A stretch of 64,000 bases of DNA from Cephalotrichum gorgonifer. Taxonomy: Eukaryota > Ascomycota > Sordariomycetes > Microascales > Microascaceae. Made by a program: the position numbers and the translations under genes. The stretch spans positions 2,510,693-2,574,692 of the forward strand of contig ONZQ02000004.1 of the NCBI GenBank assembly GCA_900312665.1, read 5' to 3'. Shown here in pieces: positions 43,480 to 54,082 of the stretch. The notes under the pieces were generated by a model. That model saw only the letters and a program-made list of their open reading frames with translations. It had not been told where the DNA came from and ran no database searches. Numbering within the stretch: the stretch's first letter is position 1; every line of letters starts with the position of its first letter.

Positions 43480-46400
43480 ATGTCGCTGCTGGTCACTCCC
43501 ATACCGAATCACCTTCACGATGGGGTCGACTCCCCTAGTCTTTCTCGTTTAAGCGAGCGAGTCAGAGGGACGCGAGCCTCAAACCCCAGGGACCCTGAGA
43601 AGTCTATCTTCGCCGTCTCGCCTGTTGCCAGCGGGGACGGTTCACTCGAAGTTCCCGGCGAAGGACAGCCTCTCGGCGCTCCTGAGGAAACTCTAGACCC
43701 GGTGACGCTCCTCAGCCCGGAGAAGGACCTCTCGGATGCTCTGATCCTCTTTACCCAGTCCTACGGGGCTGTCACGGGCGCATTCTCCGACATCTTTTCC
43801 TTCCCCTTCCTCGACACTCTGGCCAACGAGCCCGACACAAGCGAGGATGGGGAAGAAGCCACCGGTAGTATCAGCACGCGCCAGCTGTTTCTTGACGGGA
43901 ACCACAACTTCTACGTCTGGTGCGACTTCGAGAGGCAGACTTGCCGAAACCTCATTGCATATGCCACGCTTGTACCTAACCTGCTAAAGCAGCTGGCACC
44001 CACGGAGTACGACTCCCTTTGACCGTATACTATCCCTCTACTATGAGGTCGGGTTTTGCTGACGCGGTTTCTATGTAGCGTCGCGAAGACCCTCAAGCGC
44101 GTCATCTCCAAGTTTGCGGACGAGATTGACGCACGCAACCAGGAAAAGGCGGATAGCTTCATCAAAGTAGGTGACTCAAATTCGTGGTCTGGGGAAGACT
44201 CGGGCTGACGCGAGGTATAGCTTGTCAAGTTCATCGCAGCTATCAAGACCAAGGTGAAGTCGACGGCGGAGCAGCTTAAGGCCATCGCTGTTCAGATAGA
44301 GAAGACGGAGAAAGCCCTCGACAACTTGAATGTCGGGAAGACCCTGTTGTCCCTTCTCAAGAGCATCTTCATGCTCGGAGGAACGGACGACGAGGCTATG
44401 ACCAAGCTCGCATTCCTTCTCGGTGTGACAGTGAAGACCCTGTCCGGCGACTTCGAGTCGCTGTACGAGGCGAAGTCTGAGCTGACGACCTTGCTGACGA
44501 ACCTGAAGCGCCTTCAGCAGCAGCTGGAGCTCCTGAACAATAACATGGCCTCGCTCTCCACGGCACTGAGCCACTCAGTGGAGGCTAACGACATCCTTAC
44601 AGAGGTTTGGGTGGATGTTTCGGACAAGCTGGAGGCTCTGGGATCCACAGAGGGTGGAGGCGACAAGCTATCTCCGACGGAGTTGAATGTCCTGGTTAAC
44701 TCGTGGAAGACGGTGAAGGACCAGGCCAACGAGGCCATTTCAGCCGTGTCGTCGGCCATTGTTGACACAGCGAGGACGGCCCGGGCATCCGCTAGCATCA
44801 CTTCCAGAGATCCGGTCCCCGTTCCGAAATCGCCTGAGGAGTTGAAGCTGTTCAAGATAGCCTCCGTGGTGGGAAGCGAGAGGTACGTACATAGTACCGA
44901 GAAACCCGGTTAGAGTCAATCACTAATGAGAGCCGGCAGCCTATTCGTGGACTCGAAGAAATTCAACACGCTGAAGGCCCTTGCCACTACTCCGGCGGTC
45001 GCACAGAGGGCACACGCGAAGCTGCTAGCCTCCTTGGAACCCGCAGTCGGAGCAGCGGCGCTGGAGGCAACCCCGGCTGTCGCGGCCCTAGCGGACACGG
45101 CATCCGATCCTCAGGCCGACGCAGAGGCGAAGATGAAGGAGGCTGTCCAGTACCTAGGGTAAGCTATTTCTCCCTTTTAAACTCAGGATACGCGTCCCCT
45201 GGAGGCTAGACTAACAACTCGTGTACCAGCCCCCCTGCCGATGTTACGGACAGCCTTCAGAAACTCGCTGGGGACTGCAACGCCATCATCCAGACGTTCT
45301 CGAATGTCCTCCAGATCCCGTATATCGATCAGCTTCAGATCCTAAATCCCTTCAAGACGCCCGAAACGCCGGATGCCCCCGCCCAGATGGTCATCCGAGA
45401 CATCGTCCTCGCCTATCAGAAAGTAGGAACCCGACAATTATACCCATCGTGCGGTCTCTCTCTAACGGAAGCAGATGTACCAAGACTTACAGACCGACTC
45501 GATCGATTGCGTCCGCCGCCTCATCGCGTACTCGGCCTATCAGATTGCCATCCTCCCCAAGGTCACACCTTTCACGCCGGGGCCGGGACAGGTATCCCTC
45601 TCAGTGTACATGACGGCCTGCAAGAGCCTGGTGGAGAAGTACCGGGTCGAGGCGGACGCGCTGAGCAAGCGGTACAAGAAGTTCAATGAGGACTGGCGGC
45701 TGTGCCAGGACAACCTGCAGAACGCGATCGAGACCGCCAAGGCTGTGAGTATCGCCCGGGCCTTCCGGTCGAGAGTGTACTGATAAGCGACCAGGATGCC
45801 GAACGAGCCCGGGAGGGGCTACAGAGGGAGAAGGAAAGGTATGAGAAACAGACCATGATCGGGGTTCTGGAGATATTCGGCGGGCTTGTTCTGTTCGCTC
45901 TCGGGGCACTCCTAGGGCCGTTTGGTAGGACACTTCTTTTCGCCCGCACGCCCTGGATTGCAATCGATTGCGGTAGCTAACCACGTCCTAGCCATCCTAT
46001 CGGCGGCTGGGGCGGGATACCTGCTCTATAGGGGAATCCAAGAACTTCGAGGTCTTGGCCAGGTGAGACGGCCACTTTCTCGTTCTCTTCAATGCTACCA
46101 GTCATCGCACGTGCACGTGGTGTTGGAGTATATGGGCGGCTGCTAATGCTCTTAGATTGATGCCGCAATCGACGTATTCAAAGCCGCAATCGAGACAGCC
46201 GACAGGACGGCGGAGCAGCTTACCGTGTAAGGCACACACTCCTACCGTCATTGCGACCTCGCTAACAAGAATGTGGCGAAGACTGAAAGATCCGATGCAG
46301 AAGGTCGCTGATGCCATGGTGAGGGTATCGAAGATCTGGAGCGACATCGCGCAGGGTCTGACGAATATCGGATTTGACATGGAGGTGTGGGACCCGGATA

Positions 46401-46570
46401 TGCCTGAGGTATTCCAGACTACCAGGGACCTGGTACGTTGTTTCTCCCCCCCGCTGCGTCCAGGGGCCTTTCTAACTGATATCTATCTCTAGGTGATTAC
46501 TGAGTGGGGGAGTGTGAAGTCTAATTGTGAGCTGTACATTGGCGTCATTACCGGATCGGTCCATCTCTGA
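43480..46570 (+). CDS. Large helical protein with hydrophobic hairpin, 828 aa, eleven exons; possible pore-former-like
   Basis: Exons: 43480-44006, 44079-44166, 44221-44882, 44940-45158, 45230-45422, 45475-45744, 45795-45924, 45977-46062, 46156-46226, 46270-46432 and 46493-46570, exactly 829 codons with the stop. The ten introns are 43-93 nt, mostly with good donors and CTRAC/CTAAT branches. Residues 1-80 are disordered, with no signal peptide. Exon 3 (about 206-425) and exon 6 (about 564-653) are long amphipathic and coiled-coil helices. Exons 7-8 (about 675-720) hold two adjacent hydrophobic helices (GVLEIFGGLVLFALGALLG and VLAILSAAGAGYLLYRG) that can form a membrane hairpin, followed by more helix. 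The layout parallels the divergent 1050-aa neighbour but the sequences are not obviously homologous. That fits a two-component system of the alpha-pore-forming type; this is fold-level inference only. Confidence 0.72.
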
Positions 46571-47530
46571 AGATTGGTACCCCGCGGTAGATAGTGACTC
46601 GGGAGTTTGGCTTGACTTCAAGTTGTTCCATTCCCTAACTGGGTCAGGGCCATCCGGTGGATATAATGTTTGGTATAGGCTGCCCAGTCTCAGTAACGCA
46701 TGATCCACAATGGCCCGCCTGCGGATATGGATGTTGTGGTTATCCTATGTGGATCGGCTTCAAGTGTTTAAAATACCTGCTTTAACTCCGTTGGCTAGGT
46801 GAAATCTCATAACTTACGATACGCTATTCTATTCTCATTGGGTTTTGGATTGCGCCATAGCCGTTACAATTGAGCGAATTTAATGTCTCTTGAATTTCCT
46901 GGCTGGTACTGGATGCGAAGGAAGCGAGGATGAGGGCATTGTTTGTATTCCGTTAGTTGAGTGTTATATTTATATATCCAACCCTCTCTCCTCCTCGGAC
47001 ACCTGATCGACATCCGCGCCCTGTTCTCCCTTGATGTAAGCTGCATATATCTCGTAGATATCTGACGCCATGTATGTTCAGAAGGCGGTGGCTAAGCTAG
47101 GCGAGGTTGCCGTGACGACGATCATCAGTGGGAGCAGATTGAAAGGGAACGAAGGTTGATACTCTTAGAATGAATACCCTTCGCAACGGTCATTCTAAAA
47201 AGCCTACAGCAATCTATCTTAGACTCCCCGAGTCTACTTATTCTGTGAAGATCGGGGCGATGGATATGGAGAGGCTCTTTTGCCAAGCCGTGAACGCCCT
47301 AGACCCGAATTACCTCGTACGAGAACTTTCGTTATCTACAAGAGGACACACGAAGCTCCGCTTGACCATTCCCCGCCCAGCGTAGGGCTGCGAACTCGTG
47401 ACATGTCCAGGTACGGCGAGGACGCCACGATGAACAAAGGACAGGCATATCGGAACTATTCCCATGAAGACGACTAAGTACGGCCAGGAAGAGCCTTGTT
47501 CCTATCGACGCTAATGACGATCCGACTCAC
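46571..47530. other. Convergent spacer
   Basis: It lies between the 3' ends of the 828-aa gene and the 7-TM gene. Small frames at 47170-47477 have no family features. Confidence 0.45.
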
Positions 47531-49060
47531 TTAAGTTGGCGGTGAGGGGGCGGGATGAACAGTGCCCTCCGGGGACGGAGAGGACGGAGGGGATGGAGAG
47601 CTGGGAGGTGCCTGGGAAGCCACCCCAGCGGTTGCCGACTGGTGAAGGCCGTGCTGGTATGCCTGCCCCGCATACAGCGGCTGCTGGACCTGGGGCGGCG
47701 CCTCGCCCATGTATCCGTGCTGCTGGCCTTGGGGGCCCGTCCCACCCATGTTGTATCCCTGTGCCGGTTGCTGACCCTGGGGCACCGTCCCCGTCATGTA
47801 TCCTTGTAGCGGTTGTTGGCCCTGGGGCCCTGTCCCGCTCATATATCCCTGTAGCGGCTGCTGGACCTGGGGACCCATCCCGTTCATATATCCCTGCGGA
47901 GGTTGCTGACTCTCGGGCCCCTTCCAGTGCGCGTACCCAAGTGATGGTTGCTGCTGCGGCACAGGCTGGCCGTGTGCGGCAGTCCCCGACCACAGGCCGC
48001 CCTCCTTCATCTTCCCAAGCCAACACAACACGAAGAGGAGTAGGACCAGCGGCGCGGACTCGAAGATGATATTCAAGATGTTGATATATGGCGGCACACC
48101 GAGCGCGCTAGCGAGGTTGCCAAAGTCGAAGTAGAGGCCCATGATGACGACACGGAACAGGTTGCGCACAAAGTAGAGGATGGTCGCCGTTAAGACTAGG
48201 AGGGAGACCTGCGAGGATGCAAAACCTTGTTAGCCACACATCACGTTTTGTGTGAAGCAGTCCGGCGAAAAGGGGGGGGAAAGCGGTAGAGGAAGGGCCG
48301 CCTCACCTTCTTGAGATGGGTCTTAGACACGCGGAGGAACACGAAGGCAGCGAAGACGACGGACGCGACGGCGGCGGTGAAGAACAGGATCGTCAGCGCC
48401 CCGGACAGCCTGCGGAGGGTGAGCGCCTCGCGGTGGAGCTCCTCCGCCGTGACGTCCTGGAAGCGCTCGAGCTTCCCCCTATCGTCCTGGTACGCCAGCG
48501 CGTCCTTCTCGTAGTTGAGCGACACGCCAAGCACCGCGACGGCGAGGACGCCCAGCACGCCCGCCGCTGCCTTGGCCGCCAGGACGGCGGGCCCCTGCAG
48601 CTTGCCCGACTGGGGCGACGCGGCGAACAGGGCGCCGAGGCCGAGGTGCGCGAGGGTGAGGAGGATGGCGGCGGAGGCGAGCTCGACGAAGAAGTGCGTG
48701 AAGGCGGCGACGAAGCGCGACGCGGGGAGGAAGTTCTCATAGTCGCCCTCCGAGGAGCCGGCGTCGGTGCCTATCTCCACGAAGAGGACCTCCATGACGC
48801 AGGTGAGGGCGAGGCAGAGGAGGTAGCTGTAAGAACGGGTCAGTGACCGAGGGCAAAAAAGGGGCTGTTCTGGTTTGGTGGACGAACCAGCCTAGCAGAG
48901 GCCCGCATAGCTTCATCCATCGCAGACCTCGGCGTGCGGGATCACCGCGTCGCCGACATTTGAAGAGGCTGAAGACCCAGAGGACGGCGGTTGCGACGAG
49001 GAGCAAGAGGGCGAGGATGCCGGCGGCGATGTCGTACTCGGAGGCTTGGGAGAGGGCCAT
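47531..49060 (-). CDS. Seven-transmembrane protein with P/Q-rich repeat tail, 456 aa
   Basis: Exons are 49060-48888, 48826-48307 and 48208-47531 (minus), exactly 457 codons with the stop. Introns are 61 nt (GTTCGT...CTGAC...CAG) and 98 nt (GTGAGG...CTAAC...CAG). Seven hydrophobic helices are visible, among them IAAGILALLLLVATAVLWVF, YLLCLALTCVMEVLF, a long FVELASAAILLTLAHLGLG segment, VLGVLAVAVLGV, ILFFTAAVASVVFAAFVF, SLLVLTATILYFV and SAPLVLLLFVLCWLG. The cytosolic C-terminal ~130 residues hold five or six degenerate repeats built on QGYMxGTGPQGQQPLQ, then a Pro/Ser-rich end. The topology resembles fungal orphan 7-TM proteins; the ligand and role are unknown. The GC-rich second exon creates long antisense frames, which are artefacts. 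Confidence 0.75.
47640..47960 (-). repeat. Degenerate ~45-51-bp tandem repeat coding P/Q-rich units
   Basis: Within the last exon of the 7-TM gene, units read GYMxGxGPQxQQPLQ with substitutions and occasional length changes. Both DNA strands show the periodicity. Confidence 0.75.
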
Positions 49061-49863
49061 TTTGGCTGGGCTCGAAGTTGGCCTTGGTACTGAGCCAAGG
49101 TCATCGCTTGGCGGTGGGCGAGAGTTAGTGTAAATGAGGCGGCGGTCTAGGCCATGGAGATGGGGCGGGGTGGTCAGGATCGGCGTCGGGCTCTTTTGGA
49201 TCTTGCTCCTGCGAAGATTTTAGGGGATGATGACGCAGGCCCGCAGGGTCAGCTTGCAGGCGATGCGATCGACGCGAAGCTATCCCCAAAGTCGTGATAA
49301 TTCGCAAGTAAGATCGGGGGAATATTGGCCCTCGCATTGTCAGATCCTTCCAGCTCCTGGATGCAATGGAGCGACTGGCAGCCTGGGGCGTTTTTGCATT
49401 GGGTTGCCAAAATGAAGATCAGCGGAGCACAGCCATGTTTTGAGTGGTAACACTGGTGCCTGCCCAGAAGATTAGTGCGCTGGGGGCCCAATTAGATAGG
49501 GCAGCCTGGGCACGGCAAGAGAGATGGTGGCAGGCCAGATGCCAGCTCATTTGCACTGCCTTCTTATTCGCACACACTGTACGACAGATTGCCAAACTTC
49601 ACGAGCGAGCATGTGGTGATATTTAGGCTTCTTCCTGTGTCTTGAGCGGGCGACGTGTGCGTCAGTATGGACTGGCGGTAGTTACAGGGCGATAGCCCAG
49701 TGCCTGCCTGGGTTCTGGGCTGGGTCTTCCGTATTTGTCTAGTCAAGGAAGGGATGAGAGTCGGTAGCGTAGTCTAGTAGCAACACGGCAAAACCAGTGC
49801 TGAGCATCCTGAGATCCCCCGGCTCGCGATGGCTTGCCTTCTCCCAGTACAAGTATTCCACCT
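49061..49863. other. Intergenic region
   Basis: It holds the upstream region of the 7-TM gene and the 3' side of the Cys-rich gene. No feature was recognised. Confidence 0.45.
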
Positions 49864-50638
49864 TCATAGAAGCCACAAAACAAGCCCGCCCACCAAACCA
49901 GCCGCCTCCACCCCCAGAGCCCCCGCCCGGCCAGATTCGCCAGGCTTGCACGCCCCCCGATGGCACGACGAACCCGCCGGGCAACATCCCCCGGCTGCAC
50001 AGCACTCGTCCTCATCAGTGTTAACCTCAATATCCTCGACATCCTGACAAAGGCCTTCGTGACACTTCTGCCCACCCTTGCAGCAGATGATGCCGCAGCA
50101 CTCCTCCCCCACCTTGCAAACTTCGAAATTGCCGCAACACGACTCGCCGTCGTTCTCGCTGTAGCACCCGTTGCCGCCGCAGACGTCCTGGTCGACGCGG
50201 CAGCAGAGGCTCAGGGCTGGGAGCCCGCACTTGAAGCCCGCGTCGCAGCACCCGAGGCCGCCGCACTAAGTCCCGGGTTGGCATGGTTTCCCTCGAGTTG
50301 GGGCGTGACGGGGGAGGGGCGGGCACTTACGCATTCTGAGTTTTCTGAGCAGCAGCCTTCGCCTATGCTGTCTTCGCACATAACTGCGAACGGTCAGAGT
50401 CCGAGAAGCGAGAGAAGGCGGGGAGGCGAGAAAACTTGCCGACACCCGATACGTCGCATTCCTTTATGGTGCTGTTCGGCTCAACGGCGGTCTCTAGGGT
50501 TTGCCTCCTGCCCAGGCCGAGCAGGTCCCCGGCCGCTGCGGAGACATGGCCGGTGGGCCTCGCGCCAAAGGCGGCCCAGTTGTCCGCGAGCGCCCAAGAC
50601 GTGGTTGTGAGTACATGTATCGCGAGGGTGAGCTGCAT
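49864..50638 (-). CDS. Secreted, GPI-anchor-type cysteine-rich protein, 215 aa
   Basis: Exons are 50638-50446, 50383-50331 and 50265-49864 (minus), exactly 216 codons with the stop. Introns are 62 nt (GTGTCG...CTGAC...CAG; weak donor) and 65 nt (GTAAGT...TAG). Residues 1-18 are a signal peptide (MQLTLAIHVLTTTSWALA). About 130 residues with many CC and CxxC pairs follow (EGCCSENSEC, GLGCCDAGFKC, EECCGIICCKGGQKC, ECCAAGGCCPAGSSC), suggesting stacked disulfide knots. The C-terminus is a short hydrophobic tail (GALGVEAAGLVGGLVLWLL) after Gly/Ser residues, as in GPI-anchored cell-wall proteins. A surface or cell-wall role is inferred. Confidence 0.72.
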
Positions 50639-51227
50639 CGTAGCCGGGAATTGTCGAGGATGCGGGTGTAAGCGGGGTGAATTGGCGTGAGTGAGAGGGA
50701 AAGAATGAGAATCCCGGGCGGTGCTTTAACATGGTCAACGTTGCTTGGGATCGGCGAAATCAGCCCGCCAGCCAATGACAACCGCACCATCCAACCGGAA
50801 TCCCTGCCCGCTGCTCCGCCCCAATTAGTTGGCTTGTGCCAGCTTTGAGATGGGCGCGAAGTTGGGAAGCTGCGCACCGCAACAAGATGATCCCATCCGC
50901 CTCAGTCAAGGTGTTTTGAGCGTTTTGGGAAGGGAGGTACAGTACTACAACGTCCACCGTGTAGGCCTGAACCTGGGTCGTCGGCCGGAGGCCGAATTGA
51001 CAGTTACTCCGGTTCGGGCCCCATCATCCTCCCGTCATCCTCCGGGCCCGTCATTCTCCGGTCCCTGTGGAGATCAGCCCTGCCACGCCTGAAGTTGAAG
51101 GTCGCTGTCTCCAGATGATAGTTGTATGGCAGCCACAGTAACGAATACGAACTTTGCGTACTGTATAGGCTAGTCGGATACCGAGAACAACCAAGCAGCT
51201 AACCAAGGAGGCAAAACGGCAAAAATA
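50639..51227. other. Promoter region of the Cys-rich gene and spacer
   Basis: A local tandem, CATCATCCTCCCGTCATCCT with TCCGGGCCCGTCATTCTCC, lies near 51020-51060. No gene was recognised. Confidence 0.4.
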
Positions 51228-51321
51228 TGATCTTGGCAGGGATCGAACCTGCAATCTTTTGATGTGCTCCTGTTTGATAAACAGATCGTAGTCAAACGCC
51301 TTGCCATTGGGCCACAAGACC
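51228..51321 (-). tRNA. tRNA-Arg(ACG) with a 22-nt intron
   Basis: The acceptor stem GGTCTTG (51321-51315) pairs with CAAGATC (51235-51229), with one G-U pair; the discriminator base is A. The D arm is GCCCAATGGCAAGGC. The anticodon stem TTTGA pairs with TCAAA, and the spliced loop is CTACGAA, giving anticodon ACG. The T arm is GCAGG-TTCGATC-CCTGC. A 22-nt intron sits after the nucleotide 3' to the anticodon, as is usual for eukaryotic nuclear tRNAs. The spliced length is 72 nt. Confidence 0.88.
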
Positions 51322-51850
51322 ATGTTACGTGCTCCTCCTCTCCGCTCTCAAATAACGCCCAGTCAATGGTGGCACCAAAACTACCATCTCCGCCATGATA
51401 TTCCCAGTCTCCTTATTGTAAGGATGATGAAAACCGTACGCCAGTAAATCAAGCCCAAGAGCCTTTATACGTGCCACTGTGCCACTCCGGACCTAGATAT
51501 CTGACCGCTTCTATACCACGCCAGCATTCGACTAACTTGTGTGTGAAACAGCGACGAGCGCCATGGTGTGTAGGAGAAATCTTGCAGTGTCGGAAAGGAA
51601 GTTGGTCCATCAAGCAGATAGGATTGAGTATCTCTTCTGAATTAATTCCCTGCAAAGTTGTCGATGTTCAAGCTTAAGCCGGACAAAGTATGCTAGGTTT
51701 GCACTCCGGCCTTGCAGCCCAAGATCTCCTATGCAATAATCCGAGCTCCGCACCCTGACACCTGCGCACCAACACAGGCAGCCTGGTCCCCTTCCCGCTC
51801 AACTACCCCCTCTCCTCCTGTTGCACACCACGACTTACCACTGCGACAAC
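51322..51850. other. Spacer and promoter region of the HET gene
   Basis: No gene was seen. The frame of the HET gene is open to 51821, but only a TTG is available there. Confidence 0.45.
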
Positions 51851-53632
51851 ATGTGGCTCATTAATTGCCGCACTTATGGCCTCGAGTACTTCCACAGCCC
51901 ATTGCCATCCTCTTACCTGATACTCTCCCACACGTGGGGATCGGGGGAAGTCACCTTCAAGGACATGGCGGATCTAGAAGGGGCCAAGCAGATGATTGGG
52001 TTTGAAAAAATCAGGGGCACCTGCGAGATTGGACGCAGCCGGGGGTTTGGATATGCTTGGGTCGACACGTGCTGCATCGACAAGAGCAGCAGCGCAGAGC
52101 TAACCGAGTCAATCAACTCCATGTTTCGATGGTATGAGGATGCTGGCCTCTGCATCGCATACCTCGAGGACCTCCCTATCGGCACACTCCAGGCGACGGA
52201 GGACGAGCTTCGTCCGTGCAGATGGTTCACCCGCGGCTGGACGCTTCAGGAGCTGGTCGCACCACACCAGGTCGAGTTCTGCGACAAAGACTGGAATATC
52301 CGAGGTAATAAATCCGAGCTCAACGATGTTCTTCACAACATCACAGTCATTGATAAAGCGGTCCTTTCGAACACGCCTGGCGCCCTAGATCGTGCTTCGG
52401 TGGCGAAAAAGATGTCGTGGGCGGCGGACCGGGAGACCACGCGAATTGAAGATGTTGCGTATTCGTTGATGGGCATCTTCAAGGTCAACATGCCACTCAT
52501 ATACGGGGAGCGAGAGGACGCCTTTCTTAGACTCCAGGATATGATTGCGCAGAAAACCAATGACCTGTCTCTGTTTGCGTGGCAGGCAGATAGTCCCCAG
52601 CTGGCGGACGACCAGTCCGGAACGGAAGATTCAGACGACCAGTCCGGAACGGAACATTCGGACGACTGGTACGGAACAGAAAATTCGGATGACAGTTTAC
52701 AGCTCGAGTACACAGGCATTATGGCATCCTCCCCACGCCAGTTTCGGCAATGCGCGACCATCGAATGCATATACGACCAGCTCACAGCTGTCCAGTCCTT
52801 GACGGTCACAAATACCACAATAGAGCTCACTACATCCCTGGGACAATATGATACGAGGAGACAACCCCTAATCTCTCTGAAATGCACCGACCAGCGATCC
52901 GGTTTCGAAGAGAGCGGTGGGCACCGGATAATTGCTATACCGCTGCTGAAGACGGCATCTGGGTTTGTCCGCCTCGCACCGCACCAGCTGTGGTTTGTTG
53001 ATCAGTGCTCTCTGAGTTTTGGCCCCCTCCAGCCAATCTCTATTGCGAAGACTTTGAGTTCGGTGGAGCGACAACGACGCACCGGGGAGACTTTGATGCA
53101 TTCATTGGAATTCACAGTCCTGCTCATGCCCCATGGACGGTGTAGATGGGCATATTACCCCGAGCATCTATGGGATCCCCAGAGAACATGCTTCGTGACG
53201 AACGGACACGAAACCTTTACTTGCGTCTTGGAGCTGGAATATTCTATCCCCCATAGAGGACAGGAACATACTACCCTATGTTGGATTTTCTGTGGTCTGG
53301 TATCGCAGGCTGGAGATGGAGGCGGCGACGGGCAACATCATGACCCGACTGTCTGGGTGGAAGTTCTCCATAGGGGATCAGGTTCGACGATGGCTCTTTT
53401 TCGTAACCGAGAGTGGTTTCAGAACCCGTTCAACTTATCCAGCCTGGGATACAAGTTCCGAAAGATGTACCGCGATAGTCCCGCCTCTCTTCATACCAAA
53501 GCCACACTACTCTGTGGACCCGACACCCGAATCGATGTCTCAACATCGGTATCCCACAAATTACAGGGTACCGTGACGGAAGTAACTATTTCATCGACCC
53601 CTGCTTCTGTTGATTGGTTGGCCTTCGATTAG
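51851..53632 (+). CDS. HET-domain (heterokaryon incompatibility) protein, 593 aa
   Basis: The intronless frame starts at the first ATG (51851; MWLINCRTYGLEYF). The HET domain covers about residues 20-170: ILSHTWGSGEVTFKDM, YAWVDTCCIDKSSSAELTES, then SMFRWYEDAGLCIAYLED and RGWTLQELVAP. The following SWAADRETTRIEDVAYSLMG and MPLIYGEREDAFLRLQ are also standard. The C-terminal ~330 residues are beta-rich and unclassified. A Ser/Asp-rich stretch at about 252-285 is built of three 9-aa repeats. HET domains are TIR-like effectors of fungal programmed cell death; there is no NACHT or WD part here, so this is the HET-only type. Confidence 0.88.
   Translation: MWLINCRTYGLEYFHSPLPSSYLILSHTWGSGEVTFKDMADLEGAKQMIGFEKIRGTCEIGRSRGFGYAWVDTCCIDKSSSAELTESINSMFRWYEDAGLCIAYLEDLPIGTLQATEDELRPCRWFTRGWTLQELVAPHQVEFCDKDWNIRGNKSELNDVLHNITVIDKAVLSNTPGALDRASVAKKMSWAADRETTRIEDVAYSLMGIFKVNMPLIYGEREDAFLRLQDMIAQKTNDLSLFAWQADSPQLADDQSGTEDSDDQSGTEHSDDWYGTENSDDSLQLEYTGIMASSPRQFRQCATIECIYDQLTAVQSLTVTNTTIELTTSLGQYDTRRQPLISLKCTDQRSGFEESGGHRIIAIPLLKTASGFVRLAPHQLWFVDQCSLSFGPLQPISIAKTLSSVERQRRTGETLMHSLEFTVLLMPHGRCRWAYYPEHLWDPQRTCFVTNGHETFTCVLELEYSIPHRGQEHTTLCWIFCGLVSQAGDGGGDGQHHDPTVWVEVLHRGSGSTMALFRNREWFQNPFNLSSLGYKFRKMYRDSPASLHTKATLLCGPDTRIDVSTSVSHKLQGTVTEVTISSTPASVDWLAFD
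52606..52692 (+). repeat. 27-bp tandem repeat, three copies, in the HET gene
   Basis: Units of GACGACCAGTCCGGAACGGA plus ~7 nt encode DDQSGTEDS, DDQSGTEHS and DDWYGTENS. The third unit is the most diverged. Confidence 0.85.
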
Positions 53633-54082
53633 CTTCGAAGGCACAAGTTCGGGGCGCATTACGCCTTTACGGGGCCGTCTTTGTTGAAACCTATAGCTTC
53701 ATCTATATAGGGTGAGGAATTTGTGCTGACTCTTCCACATCACATTCTTAATTGTTCAGAGATTTCCTGGTTCTGACGGTTCGACTGGTATTTTGAGCCT
53801 AGAATCAATCAGAAATTTCCAGTGTATAAAATCACTGTGTCCAGGTGAGCTTGGGGGCCCGATTCGGACTATATTCGAGGTGCGTGCATCACGTTTCATC
53901 CTATTTTGGACATGTCGGTGCCAAGCGCCAAGCGTTGTGTATTACCCCGAACCCCGCCTTTATCGACCGGGTTCAGCTGAGGTCGCTTGAACGCAAGGCT
54001 GTCGACCATCTTTTCCCCTTTGCATATCCTCTCTCCCACCCACGTCATCGTACAGAACCCGTCCAGGTTCGAATCATCCTAC
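53633..54082. other. Spacer and promoter of the membrane protein gene
   Basis: No gene was recognised. The frame upstream of ATG 54083 begins at a TTG (53987) and is treated as leader. Confidence 0.45.

Noticed and set aside
48311..48846. Plus-strand 176-codon ORF opposite the 7-TM gene
   Set aside because: Antisense shadow of a GC-rich exon; composed of EEG/RRG runs.
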